From positions 1 to 64,000 of the forward strand of contig JACPZW010000068.1 in the NCBI GenBank assembly GCA_016195265.1: 64,000 bases of DNA, written 5' to 3'. The position numbers and the translations under genes are program-made. Positions 17,003 to 24,944 of the stretch are shown here, piece after piece. Position 1 is the stretch's first letter. Each line of letters begins with the position of its first letter. This DNA is from Acidobacteriota bacterium. GTDB lineage: Bacteria; Acidobacteriota; Vicinamibacteria; Vicinamibacterales; CAVVIG01. A model generated the notes under the pieces. The model searched no databases. It had not been told where the DNA came from and worked only from the letters and a program-made list of their open reading frames with translations.

Positions 17003-17031
17003 TTGACTAACTATGACCGCCGTCATATGAG
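17003..17031 (+). promoter_or_regulatory. sigma-70 promoter with overlapping operator dyad
   Basis: TTGACT (17003-17008), a 17-base spacer and TATGAG (17026-17031) form a good sigma-70 promoter starting near 17039, 23 bases before the oxidase ATG. The spacer carries the perfect dyad TATGAC-CGCC-GTCATA (17012-17027), which covers the space between the boxes and enters the -10. A bound repressor would block RNA polymerase. No regulator gene is adjacent. Confidence 0.6.
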
Positions 17032-17061
17032 GGCCGGCCGGGACGATCTTCAATAGTCGGG

Positions 17062-18609
17062 ATGGCCACAAATCGGTTGCGTCGGCGGACGGCGATAGCG
17101 GGAACGCTGGGCCTGTACACGCTCTTCGCGGCGCACGACGGAACCACTGTCGCGCGAGCCTTCCAGGCGAGCGAGTCGGCGCGGACGGACGTCGCGCGAA
17201 CCCTTCCGGCTCCGCGCGAAGCGTCGGCGGACCGCCGCAGCCTTGGCGAAGGCGGTCAGGCGAACGCCAAGCTCGCGCTGCCTGAAGCCGTCGATCTCAA
17301 TCCCGATCCCCGCATCGTCGAGATCAACCTTGAAGCGCGTGTGGCGCAGGTTGAAATCTCGCCGGGCACGAGGGTGGACGCGTGGACGTACGATGGTGGT
17401 CTGCCCGGACCGCTGATTCGCGTGCACGTCGGCGATCGCCTCGTCGTGCACTTCTCCAACAAGCTGCCCAAGCCGACAACGATTCACTGGCACGGATTGC
17501 GGGTGCCGATTCAGATGGACGGTGTGCCCGAGCACTCGCAGCCGGAGGTCCAGCCGGGCGAATCGTTCACGTACGACTTCACTGTGCCCGATGCCGGGCT
17601 GTTCTGGTACCACCCGCACGTGATGTCAGCCGCGCAGGTCGGCTTCGGTCTCTACGGGGCGCTGCTCGTCGAGGATCCGGCCGACCGCGTCGGCGTCAGT
17701 GACGAACTGGTCCTGGTCCTGAGCGACATCGGGATTGACAGTCACGGCACGCTCGAGTCGCCAGAGAGCGGCGGCACGACGGGCATGGTGTTCGGACGCG
17801 AAGGCAATCATCTTCTGGTCAACGGTCGCGAGCATCCGACGCTCGTCATGCGTGGAGGCGCGCCGCAGCGCTGGCGTGTCGTCAACGCGGCGAAGAGCCG
17901 GTACTTCGAGCTCGAGCTGGGCGACGAGACGTTCACGCAGATTGGCGGCGACGGCGGGCTTCAGGAGCGCGCGACGACGCGGGAGACGGTCGTGCTCGCC
18001 GCCGGTGAACGCGCGGACCTGATCGTGACGCCGCGGGCTGGGCCGGGAAAGGAGCTGACGCTGCGCGCGCTGCTGTTCGATCGCGGGTACGGCAGCGTCG
18101 AGTACCGGCAGCCGGAAGACCTGGTGACCGTGAAGATGGCAAGCATGCCGCCCCAGGCGGCAGGGACTCTCCCCGAGGTGCGGCGCGCGATCGAGCCGTT
18201 GTCGACCGAGGGCGCCACGAAGGTGAACATCGACCTGACGCTGGGCCAGCGCAGCGACGGGAAGTTCGAGTACGGGATCAACGGCGTGCCGTTCTCGAAG
18301 GGGCGGCCGGTGCCGGCGAGGCTCGGCGAAACCCAGGTCTGGACCGTGACGAACAAGACCAAGTGGTCGCATCCGTTCCACCTGCACGGGTTCTTCTTCC
18401 AGCTGCTGGATGAGCGCGGGGCGCCGGTGCGCCCGCTGCAATGGAAGGACACGGTCAACGTACCGTACGGCCAGACGGTGCGCTTTGTGGTCCGTTTCGA
18501 CGACCGCGCGGGGAGCTGGATGTTCCACTGCCACATCCTCGATCACGCGGACGGCGGGCTGATGGGCATGGTGGAGCTGGGGATGGCCCATCATGGAAAA
18601 CTGGAGTAA
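17062..18609 (+). CDS. multicopper oxidase
   Basis: A 515-residue secreted oxidase with an N-terminal Arg-rich, Tat-like leader (LRRRTAIAG). All four copper-binding blocks are present: IHWHGLR (near 142), FWYHPHVMS (near 180), HPFHLHGFFF (near 437) and MFHCHILDHADGGLMGM (near 486), the last giving the type 1 copper ligands. It is therefore likely active on metals or phenolics with O2. Residues about 50-65, between the leader and the first cupredoxin domain, are encoded by a GC-rich palindromic sequence (17214-17256) and look like a repeat-derived linker. A tRNA-Pro gene follows. Confidence 0.92.
   Translation: MATNRLRRRTAIAGTLGLYTLFAAHDGTTVARAFQASESARTDVARTLPAPREASADRRSLGEGGQANAKLALPEAVDLNPDPRIVEINLEARVAQVEISPGTRVDAWTYDGGLPGPLIRVHVGDRLVVHFSNKLPKPTTIHWHGLRVPIQMDGVPEHSQPEVQPGESFTYDFTVPDAGLFWYHPHVMSAAQVGFGLYGALLVEDPADRVGVSDELVLVLSDIGIDSHGTLESPESGGTTGMVFGREGNHLLVNGREHPTLVMRGGAPQRWRVVNAAKSRYFELELGDETFTQIGGDGGLQERATTRETVVLAAGERADLIVTPRAGPGKELTLRALLFDRGYGSVEYRQPEDLVTVKMASMPPQAAGTLPEVRRAIEPLSTEGATKVNIDLTLGQRSDGKFEYGINGVPFSKGRPVPARLGETQVWTVTNKTKWSHPFHLHGFFFQLLDERGAPVRPLQWKDTVNVPYGQTVRFVVRFDDRAGSWMFHCHILDHADGGLMGMVELGMAHHGKLE
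17214..17256. repeat. palindromic repeat in the multicopper oxidase linker
   Basis: The core CGGCGG-A-CCGCCG (17225-17237) is a perfect palindrome, followed by CTTGGCGAAGGCGG. It is read in frame as part of the low-complexity linker (REASADRRSLGEGG). Similarity to dispersed repeats of this kind elsewhere in such genomes is recollection. Confidence 0.4.
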
Positions 18610-18627
18610 GATCACAGTTCGCCCGGT

Positions 18628-18705
<78 letters not shown>

Positions 18706-18721
18706 TATTTATTCAAATCCC

Positions 18722-18752
18722 GAGAACGGCCCGCAACCCGCGGGCCGTTCTG
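18722..18752 (+). terminator. rho-independent terminator after tRNA-Pro
   Basis: The stem GAACGGCCCGC pairs with GCGGGCCGTTC around a short AACCC-containing loop, followed by TGTTGT. The stem is strong and the T-tract weak. It lies 18 bases downstream of the tRNA. Confidence 0.75.
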
Positions 18753-18931
18753 TTGTACGGCGCTCATCGTCCTGTCGCCGCCAATCGTCCCCATCCGGAT
18801 CGCAGAAATCGCCGACGTCAGCTTCGCAATCGATCGCAGATCCTGCCTGTTGATCGGTCGTCTCGACGATGCCATCGTCGTCGCCGATGGCGTACAAGCA
18901 CGGCGACAAGTTCCGCGCCAGAAAAAGTGTA

Positions 18932-18961
18932 TTGACAATGTGGCCGCGGTGTCCATACACT
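18932..18961 (+). promoter_or_regulatory. sigma-70 promoter of the toxin-antitoxin pair
   Basis: TTGACA (18932-18937), an 18-base spacer and TACACT (18956-18961). The predicted start point, about seven bases after the -10, coincides with the ATG at 18969, so the transcript would be leaderless or nearly so. No Shine-Dalgarno sequence fits in the gap. Confidence 0.6.
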
Positions 18962-18968
18962 GCAGGCG

Positions 18969-19196
18969 ATGGCCTCGACGAAACGCACCCTCGTGATGAC
19001 GCGGCATCCTCGCGTGTCCCGGACGTACCGGCTGCCGCTGAAGAAGATCAGCGCGGCGCAGCGGGCGATGGGGACGAAGACTGCAACCGAGACGATCGAG
19101 CGGGCGCTGGACCTGGCGACGTTCCAGCGCGCGCTCGTCGATGGTACGGCCGCCATGTTCGGCGTGAAGATCGCCTCGCCGGACCCGGACCGGTGA
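18969..19196 (+). CDS. VapB-like antitoxin
   Basis: A 75-residue basic protein upstream of, and overlapping, a PIN-domain gene. The middle (AAQRAMGTKTATETIERALDLATFQRAL) resembles the helical segment of VapB-type antitoxins paired with PIN toxins. The basic N-terminus may contact DNA for autoregulation. Start ATG at 18969, directly after a TTGACA/TACACT promoter. The antitoxin role is inferred from size, order and the GTGA overlap with the toxin gene. Confidence 0.75.
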   Translation: MASTKRTLVMTRHPRVSRTYRLPLKKISAAQRAMGTKTATETIERALDLATFQRALVDGTAAMFGVKIASPDPDR

Positions 19197-19651
19197 GGCG
19201 GTCGCCTCCAAAGTACGTTCTCGACACGCACCTCTTCATCGACGGCTTCCGCGATCGCGAGGCGAACGCGGCGCTGCAGCGCTTCCATTCCGGCTTCGCG
19301 CCGTTCGAGTACTTGAGCGTAGTCGTCGCGCAGGAACTGCGCGCCGGCATCCGTCGCGCAGTGGATCTTCGGTTGCTGGAGCGCCTGGTGCTCGACGTGT
19401 TCGAACGGACAGGGAGGACGATTGTCCCGTCGGCAGGGGCGTGGTTGAAGTCGGGCGACGTCCTCTCAGAGATGGCGCGCAAAGACGGACTCGAAGTCGG
19501 GCGCGTGTCCAAGGCGTTCGCGAACGACGTGCTGCTCGCGCTGTCGTGCCGCGAGGCGGGGTGCATCCTCGTGACGGACAACGCGCGCGATTTTCAGCGC
19601 ATTCGCGCGCACGTCGCCTTCGAGTTCACGAAACCGTGGCCTGGGACCTAA
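19193..19651 (+). CDS. VapC-like PIN-domain ribonuclease toxin
   Basis: A 152-residue PIN protein. The acidic residues of the metal site are seen at YVLDTHLFIDGF (first Asp), VVAQELRAG (Glu), KAFANDVLLALSCREAG (Asp) and LVTDNARDF (Asp), the expected VapC pattern. VapC toxins cut structured RNA such as initiator tRNA or rRNA loops. The GTG start at 19193 overlaps the antitoxin stop (GTGA), which implies translational coupling. The gene ends directly before a palindromic repeat. Confidence 0.85.
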   Translation: MRRSPPKYVLDTHLFIDGFRDREANAALQRFHSGFAPFEYLSVVVAQELRAGIRRAVDLRLLERLVLDVFERTGRTIVPSAGAWLKSGDVLSEMARKDGLEVGRVSKAFANDVLLALSCREAGCILVTDNARDFQRIRAHVAFEFTKPWPGT

Positions 19652-19728
19652 AGCGTTTTCACCGCGGCCCGGCGGGTCCAAAAAGGACCCGCCCTACGTA
19701 CTACAGCGATCTGCAAACCGCTCTAACC
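19652..19728. repeat. composite palindromic repeat, partial copy
   Basis: One hairpin, GGCGGGTCC-AAAAA-GGACCCGCC (19671-19693), followed by CCTACGTACTACAGCGATC and TGCAAACCGCTCTA, the same arm as at 41923-41945 and, inverted, at 2020-2050. It lies between the convergent toxin gene and the molybdenum hydroxylase gene. Confidence 0.85.
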
Positions 19729-19733
19729 GAGCT

Positions 19734-22019
19734 CTATCCGGCGGCGTCGCCCGCGGATGACCCCTTGCTCGCGCTCGCGATCGCGCCTTTTACGCGATCC
19801 GGCGTGAACGGCACGGTGCGCAGTCTGACGCCGGTCGCGTCGAAGACGGCGTTGCCGATGGCGGCGGCGACCGGCGCGGTCGCGGCTTCGCCGGCGCCCA
19901 TCAGCGGCTGATCCGGACGATCAATAAGGATGACCTCGACCGCCGGCGCTTCGGGGAACCTCAGGATCGGATAGCTCGCGAAGTCGTCGCTGATGACGCG
20001 CGACCGATCGAACTTCACTTCCTCGTGCAGCGTGCGGCTGATCGTCTGGACGATGCAGCCTTCGATCTGATTCTTCAGCGCATCGGGATTCACGATCAGG
20101 CCGCAGTCGTGCGCGCACACGACACGCGTGACGGCGATCCGGCCGCTCGCGGGATCGACGGTCACGTCCATCGCCATGGCGACGTAGTTCTCCGCCTGCT
20201 TGTAGCGCATGTAGGCGACGCCGCGTCCCGCGAGCAGGGTGCCCTGCTTCGCGGCGGAATTCGGCGACGGCCGTTCCTTCCAGCCGAATGCCTGCGCGGT
20301 GCGCGTCACGACCTCGACCGCGCGCGCATCGCTCAGTCGCTTCAACCGGAATGCGACAGGATCGACGCCGGCCGCCGCCGCGATCTCGTCCGTGAAGCTC
20401 TCGACGGCGAACACGTTCGCGATTTTTCCGGGCGCGCGCAGATTCGACGGCACGAGCGGCGTCTCTTTCAGCCAGTGCGCGACGACGCGGACACGCTCCG
20501 TTTCGTACGGCGGATCGCCGTTCTGCGACAACAGGCCGGAGCTCATGCCGTGCTCCTGCGCGATGCCAGCCGCGTCTGCCGCCAGGAACGCCCGCGCGCC
20601 CGGCCTTGTTGTGGGCAGCCACATCTGCGTGTCCCAGGCCACGATGCGGCCGCTCGCGTCCAGACCGGCGCGCAGATCGAGCAGCTGTTGCGGGCCTTTC
20701 GGATCCCAGCGCAGCTCGTCCTGCCGCGACCATTGCACGCGGACGGGCTGGCCGACAGTCTTCGAGAGCAGCACCGCGTCGGCGGCGGCGTGGTCGTAGC
20801 CGCTCGTGCCATACGATCCTGATCCCTCGAGGAAGACGACGCGGACCTTGCTCGGCTCCAGGCCGAAGACCTTCGCGAGATTCGCGCGCAGGCCGTGCGT
20901 TCCCTGTGACGATGACCAAACGGTCGCGCCGTCATCGCGGACGTCGGCAACGGCGCACGACGGCCCCAATGGCGCATGACTCTGATTCGGCCAGAAGTAC
21001 GTCGCCGAGAGCGTTTTCACGGCGCCGCGCAACGCGTCGGCCGTGTCGCCCGTGTTGACGATGTCCTGATCGCGATCGATCGCGCCTTCCCGCACGTGTC
21101 GCGCCAACTCGGCGTGGCCCGAAAGCGTCTGGGCGTCGGTCCATGTCGCTTTCAGCACGGCTGCGGCGCGCACGGCCGCCCACTCATCCTTGGCGACGAC
21201 GCCAAGAAAGTTCTCGATCCGGACGATGCGGACGTCCGGAATGCCGAAGAGCGACGCGGCCTCGATCGATTCGAGCGTCGCGCCGACCGCCGGGGGGCGG
21301 ATGACGCGGCCGTGCAGCATGCCCGGCAGACGGAAATCCTGGACGTAGACGTGGCGCGCCGTGCACTTGTCGACGACGTCTGGCCGCGGCAGCGGCTTGC
21401 CGATGACGGTGTGCTTCGCCGGGGCGACGAGCGTCACGTTCGGGTCCACGTTCACCGACAACTGCCGATCGCCGACGAGTGACACGATCGAGACGCCGGC
21501 GCCGCCGGCAAGCGGACGGACCTGGCCGTCTTCGATCGTCAGATCCGCGGCGGGCCGCTGCAGTCGATCGGCGCCCATCGTCAGCAGCGCGCGACGCGCG
21601 GTCGCGGCCGCGCGGCGGATCTCCATGCCGCCCCGCGTCAGGCCGTTGCTGCCGCCGGTCCCCCCTTGATCGGGACAGAGGCCCGTATCGCCGTCGATGA
21701 CGGAGATGCGCGCCACCGGAAGGCCGATCTCTTCGGCGACCATCTGGGCGACGGCGATGCGCATGCCGGTGCCGATGTCCACCTTGCCGGAGTAGACCGT
21801 CGCCGAACCGTCGGCGTGAATGGCGAGGAAGCTGTCCACGATCGCGGGATCGAGCGGCTTCGAGGGATCGGTCGTGGCACCGCGGCTCTGCGCCGTCAGC
21901 GTACGCGGGAGCGCGGCGTCGAACACGAAGCCGACGACGAGCGCCCCTCCCGCCTTTAGAAGATGGCGGCGGGAGAGTGCGGAGTGAGGAATGCGGATCG
22001 CGGAGGAGTCTGGATTCAC
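19734..22019 (-). CDS. molybdopterin-binding subunit of a xanthine-dehydrogenase-family hydroxylase (IorB/aldehyde-type)
   Basis: A 761-residue large subunit. A Tat-like leader (LSRRHLLKAGGALVVGF) implies folded export. The body has the fused layout of isoquinoline 1-oxidoreductase beta / periplasmic aldehyde dehydrogenase subunits: DIGTGMRIAVAQMVAEE, GGTGGSNGLTRGG, SQGTHGLRANLAKVFGL, EGSGSYG and the terminal PLMGAGEAATAPVAAAIGNAV, whose Glu is the catalytic base. It binds the Mo-cytosine dinucleotide type of cofactor. The 2Fe-2S partner gene lies ten bases upstream. Start GTG at 22019. The substrate is unknown. Confidence 0.9.
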   Translation of the reverse strand: MNPDSSAIRIPHSALSRRHLLKAGGALVVGFVFDAALPRTLTAQSRGATTDPSKPLDPAIVDSFLAIHADGSATVYSGKVDIGTGMRIAVAQMVAEEIGLPVARISVIDGDTGLCPDQGGTGGSNGLTRGGMEIRRAAATARRALLTMGADRLQRPAADLTIEDGQVRPLAGGAGVSIVSLVGDRQLSVNVDPNVTLVAPAKHTVIGKPLPRPDVVDKCTARHVYVQDFRLPGMLHGRVIRPPAVGATLESIEAASLFGIPDVRIVRIENFLGVVAKDEWAAVRAAAVLKATWTDAQTLSGHAELARHVREGAIDRDQDIVNTGDTADALRGAVKTLSATYFWPNQSHAPLGPSCAVADVRDDGATVWSSSQGTHGLRANLAKVFGLEPSKVRVVFLEGSGSYGTSGYDHAAADAVLLSKTVGQPVRVQWSRQDELRWDPKGPQQLLDLRAGLDASGRIVAWDTQMWLPTTRPGARAFLAADAAGIAQEHGMSSGLLSQNGDPPYETERVRVVAHWLKETPLVPSNLRAPGKIANVFAVESFTDEIAAAAGVDPVAFRLKRLSDARAVEVVTRTAQAFGWKERPSPNSAAKQGTLLAGRGVAYMRYKQAENYVAMAMDVTVDPASGRIAVTRVVCAHDCGLIVNPDALKNQIEGCIVQTISRTLHEEVKFDRSRVISDDFASYPILRFPEAPAVEVILIDRPDQPLMGAGEAATAPVAAAIGNAVFDATGVRLRTVPFTPDRVKGAIASASKGSSAGDAAG

Positions 22020-22029
22020 TGGCGTCCCC

Positions 22030-22491
22030 CTACATCTGCGCCGCGCGCAAGGCAGCGCGCAGAATGCGGGTGTGAGTGCCGCAGCGGCACAGGTTGCCGG
22101 CGAGTCCCTGCTTCACCTGATCGAGCGTCGGTTTCGGCGTGCGCGCAAGCAGGGCGGTCGTGACCATGATCATGCCGCTCGTGCAGTACCCGCACTGCGC
22201 CGCCTGTTCGGCCACAAATGCGGCCTGGACACGGCTCGGCCGCTCGGGAGTCCCCAGGCCCTCGAGCGTAGTGACGGCGCGGCCGGCGGCGCGGCTCACG
22301 GGGGTCGTGCAGGAGCGCGTCGCCTGTCCATCGACGAGCACGGTGCAGGCGCCACACTGTCCGAGGCCGCAGCCGAACTTCGGTCCGTGCAGGCCAAGCG
22401 CGCCGCGCAGGACGTACAACAGCGGCTGATTCGCGTCCCACGACTCGACGGAAACCGCCCGGTTGTTGAGTCGAAAACCGTGGGTGGGCAT
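22030..22491 (-). CDS. 2Fe-2S subunit of the molybdenum hydroxylase (IorA-like)
   Basis: A 153-residue iron-sulfur protein with the plant-ferredoxin cluster (CGLGQCGACTVLVDG plus Cys in TRSCTTP) and the C-terminal alpha-helical cluster (QCGYCTSGMIM, CRCGTHTRI). It passes electrons from the molybdenum subunit encoded immediately downstream; no FAD subunit is present, as in IorAB-type enzymes, which use cytochromes. A TAGAAT -10 box on the minus strand (22519-22524) lies about 28 bases upstream of the ATG. Confidence 0.92.
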   Translation of the reverse strand: MPTHGFRLNNRAVSVESWDANQPLLYVLRGALGLHGPKFGCGLGQCGACTVLVDGQATRSCTTPVSRAAGRAVTTLEGLGTPERPSRVQAAFVAEQAAQCGYCTSGMIMVTTALLARTPKPTLDQVKQGLAGNLCRCGTHTRILRAALRAAQM

Positions 22492-22642
22492 GGCGCAGTC
22501 TCCCCGAATGATCGGGCGATTCTAGCAGCATTAAGAGGGCGCAATGACCGCGCTGCGGCGGCCTTCCAGCCTGACGGGAGGAATCGCTCTACGCTGTGCC
22601 GTTACGCAGGAACCATCCGCGCAATGCAAGAAAATAGTAGAA

Positions 22643-22668
22643 AGGCCCCGATGATTCCGGGGCCCTTC
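22643..22668 (-). terminator. rho-independent terminator of the FG-GAP gene
   Basis: On the minus strand GGCCCCG pairs with CGGGGCC across GAATCAT, followed by TTTCT. It lies about 20 bases beyond the stop of the gene ending at 22689. Confidence 0.75.
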
Positions 22669-22688
22669 CACCTGATCGACGACTCCTT

Positions 22689-24812
22689 CTACTTTCCCTG
22701 GCTCTTCGGCACGAACACGGTCGTGCTCCTGGTGGTGGCATTGCCGGCTGAGTCCCGGGCCTCGACGGTAATCGTGTAGGTTCGCCCGTTTCCACCACCA
22801 CTGCGCTCGGCGCGGAGATTGACGGTGAGCGGCCCGCTGATGACGATGTCGCCGGCGGTGTCGCCATCGCCGAGGCCGTTGTCGGGCTCGCTGCTCGTGG
22901 CGTTCACGATCTTGAGCTGGGTCACGCCGACGTTGTCGGTCGCCACGGCTGTGAGCGTGATCGCAACCATCTGATGGTTCGGCGGCCAGAGCGCCGACCG
23001 TGACGGCGTGAGCTGGCTGATGTCCGGCGGCGTCGTGTCGCGCACGGCGACAGTGAATGAGCCATGGGCGGTGTTGCCGGCCGCGTCCGAAGCTGAGCAG
23101 TTCACCGTCGTCGTGCCGAGCTGGAACGTGCTCCCGCTTGTGGGCGAACACGCGACTGCGACGGCTCCCGAGACAAGATCGGACGCCGAACCGCTGTACG
23201 AGACCGTTGCGCCAGCCGCATTGGTCGCTTCCACGGTCAGCGGTACCGGGAGACTCAGCACGGGAGGCGTGGTATCGCCGACGGTGACGTTAAACGACGC
23301 GATGGTCTGGCCTCCCGCATTCGTCGCCGAGCACGTCACGGTCGTCACGCCGAGCGCAAACGTCGATCCGGACGCCGGAGAGCAATTCACCGGTACCGGT
23401 CCGCTGTCGTCGGAGGCAGACGCCGCGAAGGTCACAATCGCCCCGGAGCGACTCGTTGCTTCGGCGGTGAGATTGCTGGGAACCGTCACGACAGGCGGAG
23501 TCGCCAGGCCGAAGTTCGCGAACAGGTAGGCGCCGCGATACCCGCCGCCGGCGAGCGCGGGGCGCCCGTTGTACTTGATGATGCTCAAGGTGTCGACGAC
23601 CACGTTGGCGCCGGTGTCCGTCCAGGCCAGCGTGAAGTTCCCCGTGCCGTCGCCGGCCCAGACCTCCGGATGCTGAGAAGCGGAAGGATCTCCGTTCGAA
23701 ACCGCGAAGACCATGTCCGCAAAGCCGTCGCCGTTGAGGTCCCCGGCGTCCAGGCCGACGACGTAATGGCTCGAGTCCACGCTGTACACCTTCGACACGG
23801 TGAAGCTGATGTTCCCGCCGGCGCTGGTGTTCGTGAACAGATAGACACCGCCCGAGCCAGGGATGGTGTTGCCCGTCCCGTCGTCTTCGCCGAAAGCGGA
23901 AACAAAGACATCCGGTTTGCCGTCGCCGTTCGCGTCAGCGACCCCCAAGCTCGTCACGCTGAGATTCTTGGGCAGGCTGAACCCGGTGAACGTCCCGTCG
24001 CCGTTGTTTCTGTAGACGTTGTACGTGGCCGCGGGCGAGTTCGGGTCAATAAGCTTCGTGAACACGATGTCGAGCCTGCCGTCTCCGTCGAAGTCCGCGA
24101 GCCTGACGCCGGTTCCATCCCAGTCGCCTCCCGGGTACCGGATGATCGCCCCTGGGACCAAAGCGCCTCCTTGGTTGTAGAACACCCGGACAAACGGATT
24201 GAAACGGTTGCCGATCGCCACGACGTCCGTGTTGCCGTCGCCGTCGATGTCACCCACGTCGAGGTACGAGAGCTGGCCATACCTCGGTGATCCATCCCAA
24301 TTGCAGCTCGCGCACCATTGGACGGGAACCTGCTGCTCACCCGATGGGTCGAGTCCGCCTGCGGTCCTGTCTCGGTAGACGAGCCCGACATCACCGTCCG
24401 TCGCGACGTAGCCGTAGTAACCGTCGCTGTTGCCGTCCCAGAACCTGACATGCTGACGGTGGAAGCCTTGGGAGGACGGGAAGAGTCTGGGCGTCCCGTC
24501 GGGATTTGTGTATCCGTCGGCGGCCCCGTTCGTGATGAACATCAACGCGTTGCCGCCGCCCGAGTTGGCGAGACCCATGAAGTCGACGTCCCCGTCCTTG
24601 TCCTGGTCCTGAGCGACGATGAACCAGCTCGAGAGGTTGTTGTAGTCGTCGTGCATGTGCCAGGTAGTGAACGAGATCGGCGGCGCCGTCTGTGCTGTGA
24701 GAGTCGGGCCAGCGTGAAACGTCGCTAGGGCCATGATCAGACCAACGGCCGTCACGAACATCTTCCGGCGAACGCCCCTGGTTGAGGCGTTCAAATTTCC
24801 ATGGAAACTCAT
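22689..24812 (-). CDS. secreted FG-GAP repeat and HYR-domain protein
   Basis: A 707-residue exported protein with an N-terminal signal peptide (KMFVTAVGLIMALATFHAG). The first about 450 residues contain FG-GAP/VCBS-like calcium-binding repeats (for example DVGDIDGDGNTDVVAIGN, ADFDGDGRLDIVF, GDLNGDGFADMVF) that build a beta-propeller. Two HYR (immunoglobulin-like) domains follow, each starting VP-LTVEAT and ending in paired Cys (CSPxSGSTF..GTTTVxCSA), then a last domain with WPPNHQMV. Such proteins bind surfaces or matrices. A strong RBS (GGAGG) precedes ATG 24812. Divergent from a winged-helix/TPR regulator. Confidence 0.87.
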   Translation of the reverse strand: MSFHGNLNASTRGVRRKMFVTAVGLIMALATFHAGPTLTAQTAPPISFTTWHMHDDYNNLSSWFIVAQDQDKDGDVDFMGLANSGGGNALMFITNGAADGYTNPDGTPRLFPSSQGFHRQHVRFWDGNSDGYYGYVATDGDVGLVYRDRTAGGLDPSGEQQVPVQWCASCNWDGSPRYGQLSYLDVGDIDGDGNTDVVAIGNRFNPFVRVFYNQGGALVPGAIIRYPGGDWDGTGVRLADFDGDGRLDIVFTKLIDPNSPAATYNVYRNNGDGTFTGFSLPKNLSVTSLGVADANGDGKPDVFVSAFGEDDGTGNTIPGSGGVYLFTNTSAGGNISFTVSKVYSVDSSHYVVGLDAGDLNGDGFADMVFAVSNGDPSASQHPEVWAGDGTGNFTLAWTDTGANVVVDTLSIIKYNGRPALAGGGYRGAYLFANFGLATPPVVTVPSNLTAEATSRSGAIVTFAASASDDSGPVPVNCSPASGSTFALGVTTVTCSATNAGGQTIASFNVTVGDTTPPVLSLPVPLTVEATNAAGATVSYSGSASDLVSGAVAVACSPTSGSTFQLGTTTVNCSASDAAGNTAHGSFTVAVRDTTPPDISQLTPSRSALWPPNHQMVAITLTAVATDNVGVTQLKIVNATSSEPDNGLGDGDTAGDIVISGPLTVNLRAERSGGGNGRTYTITVEARDSAGNATTRSTTVFVPKSQGK

Positions 24813-24944
24813 ATGACCTCCTTCAACGAAGCTAGGGTTGAACAGGCCCAGTAATACAAATGGTGCGCTTGTGTCGTCCTTTGTCCTAGATGTAGACTGT
24901 CTTTGTTTTTGATTTAGTGAGCTAGTCCGTCCCCCAATCGATCA

